This document shows, piece after piece, positions 25,079-34,460 of a stretch of 64,000 nt of DNA; the first letter of the stretch is position 1; each line of letters starts with the position of its first letter. This stretch comes from Burkholderia ubonensis subsp. mesacidophila. GTDB lineage: Bacteria > Pseudomonadota > Gammaproteobacteria > Burkholderiales > Burkholderiaceae. The stretch is from assembly GCF_002097715.1 (NCBI RefSeq), contig NZ_CP020739.1, positions 496,001 to 560,000 on the forward strand, in the 5' to 3' direction. Made by a program: the position numbers and the translations under genes. The notes under the pieces are model-generated. The model had not been told where the DNA came from and made no database searches. It saw only the letters and a list, made by a program, of their open reading frames with translations.

Positions 25079-26161
25079 TCATGGCGCGTCGCCGGCCCAT
25101 AGCGCGAGCAGTTCCGCGGGGATCGCATGCACCACTTCCGCATAGCGCTTCCCGACCAGATGTTCTGCACGCCTGAGCAGCACCGGAACCGGGCTGCTCG
25201 GCTCGTGCTGCTCGAACCACAGGCGCGCGTCGCGGATCAATTTGGCCGCGGCGACACGATCCGGCGGTGTCCCGCGCACGCTGGGACGCACGGCATCCGC
25301 AACGCCTTCGGCGGGCGCCGGCCACGTTTCGTCCGGCTGCGCGCCGCCGGCGTCCTGCAGCGGCGGCGCGTCGTCGAGCGCCGCGTCCAACGCCATGTCC
25401 GCCGCGCGTGCTTGTCGTCCCGCGACGAGCCGAAGCAGCGCTTCGAGCGCGGACAGGTCGGGCGCATATGCGTCGAGGTGGTCGCGACTCCATGCGTCGA
25501 TCGCGGCAACGCTCGCGAGCGTATCGTCGAATCCGGCCAGCGCCGCCGGCTGCTGCGCGCGCAGCTCGTCGAGCTGGCGCAGCACCGACTCCGGCGCCAG
25601 CGCGTCGGCCGCGCGCGGCTGCGCGAACGCGCGTTCGACGTCGCGCATCTGCAGGCGGATCGCGGTCGACCGGGCGAGCGTGATCTCGCGCACGTCCGCG
25701 AGCAGGCCGTCGGGGTCGGTCAGCGCCTGCAGCGCATTCATCCGGATCTCCAGCGCGGCGTCGCGATCGGCGTCGACGCCGGGCTGCGGGTGAATCCCGT
25801 CCGCGAACGCGGCCAGCCAGCCGGCCAGCAGGCCCGCGCCTTCCGCGAGGCCCGCCGCGCCGCCGAGCCGGGTGCGGCAGCGGGTGAACAGGATCGCGAG
25901 GCGCATGTCCTTGCTGCGCATCATCAGCCGCCGGCAGTCGCGCTCGACGTCGTTCCAGTTCACCGGTTCCGGCGAGCCGACGAAGTCGCCGTACTGGGCT
26001 TCCGCGCGCGGCGCGACCTTCGCCGCCAGCACGACGAACTCGGGATCGTATTCAAGGTCCGCGCCGCAAGGCGCGGCGGGATCGACCGGCGCCATCCAGT
26101 CGTGCGTGTTCGGCGTGCGCGCGGCGGCGGAGCGGCCGGCGTGGGTTCGGTGGTGGCTCAT
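25079..26161 (-). CDS. tssA: T6SS protein TssA (ImpA-N domain)
   Basis: A 360-residue TssA, the cap/priming protein that initiates and guides tail sheath growth. The N-terminal ImpA domain is clear: MAPVDPAAPCGADLEYDPEF, then WNDVERDCRRLMMRSKDMRL, and LAAFADGIHPQPGVDADRDA. The C-terminal part ends VPVLLRRAEHLVGKRYAEVV and then HAIPAEL, typical of the short-type TssA C-terminus. The start overlaps the tssG stop (ATGA). It is followed downstream by vgrG, after a 71-bp gap. Confidence 0.87.
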   Translation of the reverse strand: MSHHRTHAGRSAAARTPNTHDWMAPVDPAAPCGADLEYDPEFVVLAAKVAPRAEAQYGDFVGSPEPVNWNDVERDCRRLMMRSKDMRLAILFTRCRTRLGGAAGLAEGAGLLAGWLAAFADGIHPQPGVDADRDAALEIRMNALQALTDPDGLLADVREITLARSTAIRLQMRDVERAFAQPRAADALAPESVLRQLDELRAQQPAALAGFDDTLASVAAIDAWSRDHLDAYAPDLSALEALLRLVAGRQARAADMALDAALDDAPPLQDAGGAQPDETWPAPAEGVADAVRPSVRGTPPDRVAAAKLIRDARLWFEQHEPSSPVPVLLRRAEHLVGKRYAEVVHAIPAELLALWAGDAP

Positions 26162-27258
26162 CGTGTTTGTTCCTGCGCGGTGGAATCAGGCGGGCCGCCG
26201 TGTCGGGCGAACTGGTCGACATACCGCTCGGGCTCGAAGCGCATGCCCGTCACGGGCTCGCCGGAAGGCGAGCGCCCCAGCCACCCGGACCAGCCGAGCT
26301 GCTGCGGCCCGCCGATCACGGCCGGCGGCGCGCCGTTGGGCCGGATGTGCAACTCCAGTTCCCATTCGAATTCGTAGCCGACGAACGCCCGCACCCATTC
26401 GACGAGTTGCGGCAGGTCCTCGCCCTGCGGCGTGAAGCGCAGGTAATCGTCGATGTCGAGCGGCCCGACGACGAGGCGGAACTTGTGCTGACGGTCCGGC
26501 ACCACCTCGCCGAGCAGCGCGCCTTCCGCCATCGTCGACGCGCTGCCCGGCCGGCCCAGGCGGCTGTGTTCGAGCGGGTCCACCGCGATCCAGTGCAGCA
26601 CGTTTTCCTCGAGCGCGACCGGCACGCCGAAATACCGTTCGAGCGTCATGCGCAGGCCGTCCGGATTGCGCGCCTCGCGCACCAGGTGCGGCGACGCCGA
26701 CAGCCGCGCATGCGCGGGCAACGGGCGGCGGCCGATCTCGCCGGTGTCCTGGCCGGTGAGGCACGCGACGTAGAACGAGAACCGTTCATCGTCGGGCCGG
26801 TCGAGGCCGGCCGCCGCCTGCGCCGACGCCCACGCGCGGTACAGCAGCGTCAGGTAGCGATGGTGGAAGATGTCGAGGAAGTTGCAGAGCGTCGGATCGC
26901 GGCGGCTCTCCTCGCGGTCGCGCGCGATCTCCGTCACATGGATCGGCAGCGGCCCGTTCGGCCCGAGCATGCCGAGGCCGAACAGGCGCACGCGGATGCG
27001 CCCGGCCGCGTCGCCGACGCTCGCGATCTCGCGCGGCGAGAACGCCAGGCTCGGCTGCTGGCCGAGCCGGAACGGCTCCGCCTGCGGGCGCTTCGCGGTG
27101 CCGACCGGATCGATGCGCGGGTCCGCGCCGACGCGCCGCAGCAGCGACAGGAAGCCGTAGCGCCACGGCTCGGCCTGCAGGTGCGCGCGCAACTGCGGCG
27201 ACAGCGCGGCTTCGGGCACGGCAGGCACGTCGGTCTCGGGCATCGCGCGCATCGTCAT
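26158..27258 (-). CDS. tssG: T6SS baseplate protein TssG
   Basis: A 366-residue baseplate subunit that forms the wedge with TssF, TssE and TssK. Family markers: WRYGFLSLLRRVGADP near the N-terminus, FGLGMLGPNGPLPIHVTEIA, RDPTLCNFLDIFHHRYLTLL and LLGEVVPDRQHKFRLVVGPL. The ATG was chosen at the ATGA overlap with the tssF stop (MTMRAMPETD); the open frame extends upstream, but only as overlap with tssF. Its stop overlaps the tssA start, so tssF, tssG and tssA form one coupled translational block. Confidence 0.92.
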   Translation of the reverse strand: MTMRAMPETDVPAVPEAALSPQLRAHLQAEPWRYGFLSLLRRVGADPRIDPVGTAKRPQAEPFRLGQQPSLAFSPREIASVGDAAGRIRVRLFGLGMLGPNGPLPIHVTEIARDREESRRDPTLCNFLDIFHHRYLTLLYRAWASAQAAAGLDRPDDERFSFYVACLTGQDTGEIGRRPLPAHARLSASPHLVREARNPDGLRMTLERYFGVPVALEENVLHWIAVDPLEHSRLGRPGSASTMAEGALLGEVVPDRQHKFRLVVGPLDIDDYLRFTPQGEDLPQLVEWVRAFVGYEFEWELELHIRPNGAPPAVIGGPQQLGWSGWLGRSPSGEPVTGMRFEPERYVDQFARHGGPPDSTAQEQTR

Positions 27259-29144
27259 GCCCCTCCCCGCGCGCCCATGCGCACCGGCCAGCGGGCGATG
27301 CGGCCGCGCTGCACCGAGTGCAGCTCGGTCTGCGTGAAGACGTTGATCGACACGTGTCGCGCCAGATAGTGTTCGAGCACCACGCCGAACAGGTACGGGC
27401 TCACGCCGGAAAACCCCGGCTCGTCGACGGTCAGCGCGCATTCGATCCCGCGCCCGAACACGAGCGGCCCCGCGCCGGGCAGCTTGCGGGTCACCGGCCG
27501 CGTCTTCACGCCGATCAGGCTCTCGATCTGCCGGCGGTTGTCGGCCTCGTCGCCGGCCGCGAACAGCCGCAGCAGGTCGCGCAGGCCCTGGCCGCCGGGC
27601 CGGTGGTCGAGTTCCTCGAGCGGCAGGTAATTGAAATTGAGCTGGCGGATCAGCCGCCACGCCATCTCGCGCTCCGCGAACGGCGGCTTCGGCACGCTCG
27701 GCGCGCGGATCAGCCCGACGCTTTTGAGCGGCGCGGATTCGGCCACCGTCAGGTCGTTCACGCCGTCGCGCGGCACGAGACTCGGCAGGTCGCGGTTCGT
27801 CACCAGCGCGTCGACCGACAGGTAGCGGATGTCCTCGCCATAAGGCGCCTCGTTCTGGTCGACGAGCGACACGAACATCTCGGTGCCGACGTAGGGCGTG
27901 CGCGTGCCGTAGCGGCGCGCCGAATCGGATGCGAGCCGGCTTTCGCGGCGCGTCGAGAAATAGCGGCCGTGATTGCGCTCGTCATCGTTCAGCGTCTGGT
28001 ATAGCGGCCGGAACTCCAGCTCGGCCGAGGTCGCCGCGACCTGCCCGTACATCGCCTCGACCGAATACACCTCGTAGTCGAGCGGCGCGAGCCGCGCAGG
28101 CACCAGGTGAAATTCGGTCTGCCCGGACGACAGCTCGATGCGGTCCGTGTGGCGCGGAAACAGGTTGATCACCGGCGTGCAGAACAGCGCGAAGCGCGAC
28201 GCATCGACGACGTTCGCGAGCCGCTCGGGCGACTGGTCGAGCAGCACGACGATCTCGACTTCCTGCCCGGTCACGCGGCGCAGGCCCGCTTCGAGCCCCG
28301 CCAGCGCGAAGAAATAGAACCGCGCCGGGCACGCGAAGTACTCGTGCAGCAGGTTGTGCCCGTGAAACTTCGACCACGTGAGCGGCAGCAGGCCCTGGTC
28401 GGCGCCGAGCCCCTCATGGACGACCGCATCGGCCGTCACCGCGGCAAGCGGCCGGCCCGGCGTCGCGAATTCGCCCGGCGCGCCGGTGATCGTCGCGATG
28501 CCGCCCGCGTGCAGCAGTTCGAACAGGTGCGACGCGACCTGGTCGTCGCCCGCCAGGTACAGCGGCAGGCGGTCGAGTCCCTTCAGGTCGGCGATGCGGA
28601 CGTTGCCGGTCGTGCGCAGCCGCAGGCGCAGCGCGCCGCGCACCTGCGTGCCGGCCGGCACGTAGCGGTCGAGCGCCGGGATGTCGGGCGGAATCCCGGT
28701 CAGCCGCGCGTCGGCGATTTCCAGCGGATAGAGCACCACGTCCTGGCTGCTGCGGAACTGGCAGGCGGTCTTCTCGCCGGCCGGCACGCGCGCGGCGAAC
28801 GCGGTGCCGCGCGCGATCGGAAAGCCGTCCGCGAGATTGCCTTCGGTGCGGCTCGGATACAGGCGCGCGACCGACATCGACGGCGTGGGCGCCACGTAGT
28901 TCGGATACAGCACTTCGAGCAGCCGGCCGGTGAAGCGCGGGAACTCCGCGTCGAGCTTGATCTGCATGCGCGCAGCCATGAAGCAGAACGACTCGATCAG
29001 CCGCTCGACATACGGGTCGGCCACGTCGCCCGCCTGCATGCCGAGCCGCCGCGCGATCTTCGGGTGCGCGTGCGCGAACTCGGTCGCGAGCTCGCGCATA
29101 TAGATCAGTTCCTGGTTGTAGTAGTCGAGCAGTCGCGGATCCAC
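27255..29144 (-). CDS. tssF: T6SS baseplate protein TssF
   Basis: A 629-residue TssF, the central wedge protein of the T6SS baseplate, of normal family length. The N-terminus MDPRLLDYYNQELIYMRELA, followed by HPKIARRLGMQAGDVADPYV, is diagnostic. Further family markers are ESFCFMAARMQIKLDAEFPR and RLLEVLYPNYVAPTPSMSV in the first domain. It lies 40 bases downstream of tssE on the same strand, and its last codon overlaps the tssG start. Confidence 0.94.
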   Translation of the reverse strand: MDPRLLDYYNQELIYMRELATEFAHAHPKIARRLGMQAGDVADPYVERLIESFCFMAARMQIKLDAEFPRFTGRLLEVLYPNYVAPTPSMSVARLYPSRTEGNLADGFPIARGTAFAARVPAGEKTACQFRSSQDVVLYPLEIADARLTGIPPDIPALDRYVPAGTQVRGALRLRLRTTGNVRIADLKGLDRLPLYLAGDDQVASHLFELLHAGGIATITGAPGEFATPGRPLAAVTADAVVHEGLGADQGLLPLTWSKFHGHNLLHEYFACPARFYFFALAGLEAGLRRVTGQEVEIVVLLDQSPERLANVVDASRFALFCTPVINLFPRHTDRIELSSGQTEFHLVPARLAPLDYEVYSVEAMYGQVAATSAELEFRPLYQTLNDDERNHGRYFSTRRESRLASDSARRYGTRTPYVGTEMFVSLVDQNEAPYGEDIRYLSVDALVTNRDLPSLVPRDGVNDLTVAESAPLKSVGLIRAPSVPKPPFAEREMAWRLIRQLNFNYLPLEELDHRPGGQGLRDLLRLFAAGDEADNRRQIESLIGVKTRPVTRKLPGAGPLVFGRGIECALTVDEPGFSGVSPYLFGVVLEHYLARHVSINVFTQTELHSVQRGRIARWPVRMGARGGA

Positions 29145-29184
29145 TGGATAGCCCCGTTGGTCGTCTCGTTGATCGGGTCGCGCG

Positions 29185-29766
29185 TCAACGCGCGCGCATG
29201 CCGGTAATGCTCACCTGGCTCGTTTCCAGGTCGAGCGCGCTCTGCACCATGAATTCGATCGGATACGCGTCCATGCGGATCATCCCGCGCACCTCGAACG
29301 CCAGCACGTTGGCGAGGTTGCCCGCCTCGGCGTCCCGCGACGGTGCGACGACGAGCGTCTCCGGAATCAGCCGCGGCTCGAAGTCGAGAATCACGCGGCG
29401 GATCACCCGCTCGATCTCGGCCCATTTGCGCGACGCCATGAACGCGCCGGCGAGCGGCGGCATCCCGAAGTTGACGGTCGACGCCGCCGCTTCGGGATAG
29501 CGCTCCCGGTCGATGTGCGAATCGATGCTCATCGCGTTGAGCAGGAACGCGAGATCGCGCTGGACGATGCCGCGCATCTGCATGCGCGTCACCGCGTACT
29601 CGCCGGGGGCCTCGGTCTGGCGCCGCGGCGCGTCGTCGCGCAGGCGGTCGAGCAGCGTCGGGAGCAGGTACGCGTTCGCGCGGCGCGGCGACGCGACGCC
29701 GTCGCTGCCCGGGCGCGCAGCGCCGCCGCCGCGCGGTGCGCTCGTGCCGTTCTCGTGTGGGTTCAT
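29185..29766 (-). CDS. tssE: T6SS baseplate protein TssE (gp25-like)
   Basis: A 193-residue gp25-like baseplate protein. After a disordered glycine/alanine-rich N-terminus (about residues 1-35) comes the conserved part: LLPTLLDRLRDD, then a segment containing RDLAFLLNAMSI and NFGMPPLAGAFMAS, and the gp25 core VIRRVILDFEPRLIPETLVV. The ATG giving MNPHENG has GGAGAAG at good spacing. An ATG four codons upstream is possible but lacks a ribosome-binding site. It follows the TagK-like gene and precedes tssF. Confidence 0.86.
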   Translation of the reverse strand: MNPHENGTSAPRGGGAARPGSDGVASPRRANAYLLPTLLDRLRDDAPRRQTEAPGEYAVTRMQMRGIVQRDLAFLLNAMSIDSHIDRERYPEAAASTVNFGMPPLAGAFMASRKWAEIERVIRRVILDFEPRLIPETLVVAPSRDAEAGNLANVLAFEVRGMIRMDAYPIEFMVQSALDLETSQVSITGMRAR

Positions 29767-29791
29767 CGGCTTCTCCATTGCGTGCCGGTCG

Positions 29792-30442
29792 TCATTGCGC
29801 GTCGCAAGCCGGGGCCGGCACGGCTGCCGGCAGCGGGCTGTCGATCGCGAGCGTCTGGTGTTCCTGCCGCGTGAGCGCCGGCGGCAGGCTGGCCGCGCGG
29901 CGCGCGGCGCCCGCGTGGAATTCGGCCGGCGCAAACAGCCGCAGGATCTCCGGAACCGGCTCGGTGACGGCCGGATCCGGCCCGTCGCCCGGCGTCAGCG
30001 GGCCGAACGCGTCGTCGAGCACGCGCGCGCCCGACAGCAGCCCGGCGATCGAATCCGTTGCGTCGACGCCCTCGCGCGCGTCGCCCCCCAGGTCGGGCAG
30101 CGGCCGCCGGGCCGTCGTCATCTGCGCCGCCCAGCCGGCCGACAGCGAGGCCTGCGGATTTTCGAGCGCGCCGCAGTATTGTTCGTACAACGAATGCATC
30201 AGGTCGCGCGCCGGCGTCGAATCCGTGCTCGCATCGTCGGCCTGGCGGGACGCGAGCGCATCCGCCGCGATCACCGCGCCGATCAGGTCGAGCACCGCGT
30301 CGGCATCGCGCGGCATCGCGTCCGGCGAGCCGGCCAGCGGCACATCCAGCGTCGGCGCGTCGTCGGCGCTGGCGCGATGCGGCCGTGGCTCGGTGTAGTG
30401 CCAATCCGGCTCGATGCGGCGAACCGTTTTAAATGCGCGCAT
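29792..30442 (-). CDS. TagK-like T6SS-associated protein (tentative)
   Basis: A 216-residue cytoplasmic protein, the first gene of the left T6SS arm, with a strong GAGGAGGCAGGC ribosome-binding site. It starts MRAFKTVRRIEPDWHYTEP. The middle holds a helical block (ADAVLDLIGAVIAADALASR, then DLMHSLYEQYCGALENPQAS) that resembles the domain found in TagK-type accessory proteins. The rest is acidic and proline/alanine-rich, with low complexity. I base the TagK label mainly on position (next to tssE) and this helical block. A Burkholderia-specific T6SS accessory protein of unknown role is the safe reading. Confidence 0.5.
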   Translation of the reverse strand: MRAFKTVRRIEPDWHYTEPRPHRASADDAPTLDVPLAGSPDAMPRDADAVLDLIGAVIAADALASRQADDASTDSTPARDLMHSLYEQYCGALENPQASLSAGWAAQMTTARRPLPDLGGDAREGVDATDSIAGLLSGARVLDDAFGPLTPGDGPDPAVTEPVPEILRLFAPAEFHAGAARRAASLPPALTRQEHQTLAIDSPLPAAVPAPACDAQ

Positions 30443-31126
30443 GCCTGCCTCCTCATACGCAATCCGTCAACGATGCAACCTGTTCCGGTCTCGATAACCG
30501 ACCGGCGCGAATTACCTCAATCCAGCGTTTGCATATTTATCGATTCTAATTCATGAAATATGCACCCCGGAAATTCGATCAACCAAAAATCCAAATGCGG
30601 CGATTTTCAATATTTAACATTCTGACGCCCCGATTCTCATGCCAACCCGCCAATTCATTTAACAGAGTCTTGCAAATCTTCGTGATGCGAATCCTGTCAC
30701 TTCATTTCTCGAAACAGTCGAACCGGGCATTGCGTGCCTCGCGTTGTCGCAGCCGGCGGTCCTGTGCGGCGCCTGCCTGCCCTCGCACCGCGCTCAACGC
30801 CAAGCCGAGGTTTCTGAAAGCAGATCATATCGATTGAATTTCGGATGCATCGCCAGCCCGAATGAAAATGAGACATACAACCGTGTTGAGCGAGACAAAT
30901 TGCCCGATCTCCATTTTCATGAAATCGAGCCATATTTCTGAAAAACTCAAATGAGACACGCAGCTGCATCATGCGAGACAAATTGCTTGCCGCCCCTTTT
31001 TCAGACGATTGATCTTGCATTCCGTCGCTGGGTAGCATGTGTCAACGGATTCACGCAGCACATCGAATCACCCGCATATTCCGGCGATCAGGAAAATCCG
31101 GAATAAATCACCGCAAGGATCTGCTC
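30443..31126. promoter_or_regulatory. AT-rich bidirectional control region of the T6SS locus
   Basis: A 684-bp non-coding stretch separates the left arm (starting with the TagK-like gene) from clpV. It is much more AT-rich than its neighbours, as is common for silenced or regulated secretion promoters. It contains a paired set of GAGACA motifs at 30870, 30892, 30953 and 30975. A convincing sigma-54 -24/-12 element (GG-N10-GC) was not found. No long gene-like frame fits the codon usage. Confidence 0.7.
30867..30986. repeat. Duplicated operator-like motif (four GAGACA sites) in the T6SS control region
   Basis: AATGAGACA followed 23 bases after its start by GCGAGACAAATTGC occurs twice, at 30867-30903 and 30950-30986, 83 bases apart. 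Within each copy the two GAGACA cores are 22 bases apart, two helical turns. The region between the cores is not conserved, so the spacing and not the whole segment is under constraint, as expected for a regulator binding direct repeats. Confidence 0.6.
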
Positions 31127-33823
31127 ATGGCGATTTCGCGTCTGGCGTTGTTCGGCAAGCTCGGGGGGACGCTCTTCAAGGGTGTCGAATCGGCGACGGC
31201 ATTCTGCAAGCTGCGCGGCAACCCGTACGTCGAGCTGGTTCACTGGCTGCACCAGTTGCTGCAGCAGACCGACTCGGACCTGCACCGCATCGTCCGGCAC
31301 GCCGGCATCGACCGCGACGCGCTGGATCGCGACGTGGCCCGGGCGCTCGCGGCGTTGCCGGCCGGCGCGAGCTCGATCAGCGACCTGTCGCATCACATCG
31401 AAGCGGCAATCGAACGCGCGTGGGTGCTGGCGACGCTGCGCTTCGGCGACCGGCGCATCCGCGGCGCGTGGCTCGTCGCGGCGCTCGTGAGCACGCCGGA
31501 CCTGCGGCGCGTGCTGCTGTCCATTTCGTCGTCATTCGACAGGATTCCTCTGGATCAGATCGACGCGCTGCTGCCCGCGTGGATCGAAGGATCGCCGGAA
31601 GCGTCCGACGCGCCGCACGACAACAGCGATTTCGCCGCCGCGGTGCCCGGCGAGGCCTCCCAGGCGATGCCGGCCGCCGCGAAAGGCGCCGCGCTCGAAC
31701 AGTACTGCACCGACCTGACCGCCCGCGCGCGCGACGGCGAGATCGACCCCGTGATCGGCCGGGAGCTGGAAATCCGCACGATGATCGACGTGCTGCTGCG
31801 GCGCCGGCAGAACAACCCGCTGCTCACGGGTGAAGCGGGCGTGGGCAAGACGGCCGTCGTCGAAGGGCTCGCGCTCGCGATCGCGCAACGCAACGTGCCG
31901 CCCAGGCTCGCCGACGTGCGGCTGATGAGCCTCGACGTCGGCGCGCTGCTCGCCGGCGCGAGCATGAAAGGCGAATTCGAGGCGCGCCTGAAAGGCACGC
32001 TCGAGGCCGCCGCGAAATCCGCCGTGCCCATCATCCTGTTCGTCGACGAGATCCACACGCTGATCGGCGCCGGCGGCCAGGCCGGCACCGGCGACGCGGC
32101 GAACCTGCTGAAGCCGGCGCTGGCGCGCGGCACGATCCGCACGATCGGCGCGACCACGTGGTCCGAGTACAAGCGGCACATCGAGAAGGACCCCGCGCTG
32201 ACCCGCCGCTTTCAGGTGCTGCAGGTGCCGGAGCCGGAGGAGCCCGCCGCGATCCACATGGTGCGCGGCGTCGCGCAGACGTTCTCACGGCATCACGGCG
32301 TCGTGGTGCGCGACGAGGCGATCCGCGCGGCGGTGACGCTCTCGCATCGCTATATCCCGTCACGCCAGTTGCCGGACAAGGCGATCAGCCTGCTCGACAC
32401 CGCCTGCGCGCGCGTCGCGCTGTCGCAGCAGGCCGCGCCGCGCGAGCTGCAGGACGTCCGCCAGCGCCTGCAGGCCGCGCATGCCGAACTCGTGCTGCTC
32501 GCGCAGGAAGCGCGCATCGGCCTCGCGGCCGACCAGGCGCTCGCCGCCGCCCGCGAACGCATCGCCGCGCTGTCGGCCGAGGAAGCGGCGGTCGAAACGC
32601 GCTGGAACGCGCAGGCCGACGCGGCGCAGGCGCTGCTCGCCGCGCGCGAGGCGGCGCTGTCCGATGCCGAGGCGCCGGACGCCATCTCCGCCGACACGCT
32701 GCGCGAACTCGAGCACGTGCTCGCCGAATCGCAGGGCGATGCGCCGCTCGTGTTCCCGGAAGTGAACGAGGCGATCGTCGCGGAGATCGTCGCCGACTGG
32801 ACCGGCATTCCGGTCGGCCGGATGATGACCGACGAAATCGCGGCGGTGCGCGCGCTGCCCGCCACGCTCGGCGCGCGCGTGATCGGCCAGCCCGACGCGC
32901 TGCGCCAGATCGGCGAGCGCGTGCAGACCGCGCGCGCGGGGCTCGCCGATCCGAAGAAGCCACTCGGCGTGTTCCTGCTCGCCGGTCCGTCGGGCGTCGG
33001 CAAGACCGAGACGGCGCTCGCGCTCGCCGAGGCGCTGTACGGCGGCGAACAGAACCTGATCACGATCAACATGAGCGAGTATCAGGAAGCGCACACCGTC
33101 TCCGGCCTGAAAGGCGCGCCGCCCGGCTACGTCGGCTACGGCGAGGGCGGCGTGCTGACCGAGGCCGTGCGGCGCCGGCCGTACTCGGTGGTGCTGCTCG
33201 ACGAGATCGAAAAGGCCCACCGCGACGTGCACGAGATGTTCTTCCAGGTGTTCGACAAGGGCTACATGGAAGACGGTGACGGCCGCTACATCGACTTCCG
33301 CAACACGACGATCCTGCTGACGAGCAACGTCGGCGCGGAGCTGAGCGCGAGCCTGTGCGCCGGCCCCGCGCGCGCGCCGGACGCCGCGTGCCTGCGCGAC
33401 GCGCTCGCGCCCGAACTCCTGAAGGTGTTCCCCGCCGCGTTCCTGGGGCGCGTCGCCGTCGTGCCGTACCGGCCGCTCGAACCCGCCGCGCTCGCGCGCA
33501 TCGTGCGCCTGCACCTGGAGCGCGTCGTGCGGCGCATGGCCGACAGCCACCGGATCGCGCTCGCCTACGAAGACGCGGTGGTCGACTACATCGTCGGGCG
33601 CTGCCTGGTGCAGGAAACCGGCGCGCGGCTGCTGATCGGCTTCATCGAGCAGCACGTGCTGCCGCGCCTGTCCGCGCTGTGGCTCGACGCGTACGGCGCG
33701 CCGGATGCGCTCGCGCGCATCGACGTCGGCGTCGCGGACCCGGCCGCGCCGGCCCCGGACGCGCTCGCGTTCCGCGCCGGCCTCGCCGGCGACGCGACGT
33801 CCGCGGCGGCGCCCGATTTCTGA
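31127..33823 (+). CDS. clpV: T6SS ATPase ClpV (TssH)
   Basis: An 898-residue AAA+ disaggregase that recycles the contracted TssB/TssC sheath. It has an N-terminal Clp_N domain (MAISRLALFGKLGG, then NPYVELVHWLHQLLQQ). The first AAA+ module has Walker A GEAGVGKTA at about 235 and Walker B ILFVDEIHTL at about 302. A helical middle domain follows. The second module has Walker A GPSGVGKTE at about 620 and the pore-loop region GAPPGYVGYGEGG. The C-terminal D2-small domain is complete. Translation from the ATG giving MAISRL follows AAGGAT; the open frame reaches further up without domain content. It opens the right T6SS arm. Confidence 0.95.
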   Translation: MAISRLALFGKLGGTLFKGVESATAFCKLRGNPYVELVHWLHQLLQQTDSDLHRIVRHAGIDRDALDRDVARALAALPAGASSISDLSHHIEAAIERAWVLATLRFGDRRIRGAWLVAALVSTPDLRRVLLSISSSFDRIPLDQIDALLPAWIEGSPEASDAPHDNSDFAAAVPGEASQAMPAAAKGAALEQYCTDLTARARDGEIDPVIGRELEIRTMIDVLLRRRQNNPLLTGEAGVGKTAVVEGLALAIAQRNVPPRLADVRLMSLDVGALLAGASMKGEFEARLKGTLEAAAKSAVPIILFVDEIHTLIGAGGQAGTGDAANLLKPALARGTIRTIGATTWSEYKRHIEKDPALTRRFQVLQVPEPEEPAAIHMVRGVAQTFSRHHGVVVRDEAIRAAVTLSHRYIPSRQLPDKAISLLDTACARVALSQQAAPRELQDVRQRLQAAHAELVLLAQEARIGLAADQALAAARERIAALSAEEAAVETRWNAQADAAQALLAAREAALSDAEAPDAISADTLRELEHVLAESQGDAPLVFPEVNEAIVAEIVADWTGIPVGRMMTDEIAAVRALPATLGARVIGQPDALRQIGERVQTARAGLADPKKPLGVFLLAGPSGVGKTETALALAEALYGGEQNLITINMSEYQEAHTVSGLKGAPPGYVGYGEGGVLTEAVRRRPYSVVLLDEIEKAHRDVHEMFFQVFDKGYMEDGDGRYIDFRNTTILLTSNVGAELSASLCAGPARAPDAACLRDALAPELLKVFPAAFLGRVAVVPYRPLEPAALARIVRLHLERVVRRMADSHRIALAYEDAVVDYIVGRCLVQETGARLLIGFIEQHVLPRLSALWLDAYGAPDALARIDVGVADPAAPAPDALAFRAGLAGDATSAAAPDF

Positions 33824-33872
33824 CCGGCAGGTCGACTGATCCTGCCCCCTTCCCTCGTTGATGGAGCCACGC

Positions 33873-34427
33873 ATGTCCACATCCAGCAGCTCTCAGAAGT
33901 TCATTGCGCGCAACCGGGCGCCCCGTGTGCAGATCGAGTACGACGTCGAAGTCTACGGCTCGGAAAAGAAGGTCGAACTGCCGTTCGTCATGGGCGTGCT
34001 CGCCGACCTCTCCGGCAAGCCCGTGACGCCGCTGCCGGCCGTGGCCGACCGGCGCTTCCTCGATATCGACATCGACAATTTCGACGAACGCATGAAGGCG
34101 ATCCAGCCGCGCGTCGCGTTCGGCGTCGACAACACGCTGTCCGGCGACGGGAAGCTGATGGTCGACATGACCTTCGAAAGCATCGAGGACTTTTCGCCGG
34201 CCGCGATCGCCCGCAAGGTCGAGCCGCTGCGGCAGCTGCTCGAGGCGCGCACCCAGCTCGCGAACCTGCAGACCTACATGGACGGCAAGTCGGGCGCCGA
34301 GGCGCTCGTGAACCAGCTGCTGCAGGACCCTGGCCTGCTGCGCTCGCTCGCGGCCGCCCCGAAGCCCCAGGCCGCCAACGAAGCGGATGCGGCCGACGCC
34401 GCGGGCCGCGAAGACAACGCCCTCTGA
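33873..34427 (+). CDS. tssB: T6SS sheath small subunit TssB
   Basis: A 184-residue sheath subunit of typical length. Family markers: QKFIARNRAPRVQIEYDVE, then LPFVMGVLADLSGKP, VADRRFLDIDIDNFDERMKA and TFESIEDFSPAAIARKV. The C-terminus is low-complexity (ANEADAADAAGREDNAL). GGAG precedes the chosen ATG by eight bases. It pairs with TssC, encoded 33 bases downstream, to form the contractile sheath. Confidence 0.95.
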   Translation: MSTSSSSQKFIARNRAPRVQIEYDVEVYGSEKKVELPFVMGVLADLSGKPVTPLPAVADRRFLDIDIDNFDERMKAIQPRVAFGVDNTLSGDGKLMVDMTFESIEDFSPAAIARKVEPLRQLLEARTQLANLQTYMDGKSGAEALVNQLLQDPGLLRSLAAAPKPQAANEADAADAAGREDNAL

Positions 34428-34460
34428 ACGGCCGAACGGCGCAATCCGGAGAAACCCATC

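Noticed and set aside
23166..25145. Plus-strand frame antisense to vgrG beginning with a leucine run
   Set aside because: The leucine run is only the complement of the glutamine tract. The rest is arginine/histidine-rich without features.
30880..30990. Possible sigma-54 promoter near clpV
   Set aside because: The GG-N10-GC spacing is not met; the GACAAATTGC segments have a shorter spacing than -24/-12 elements.
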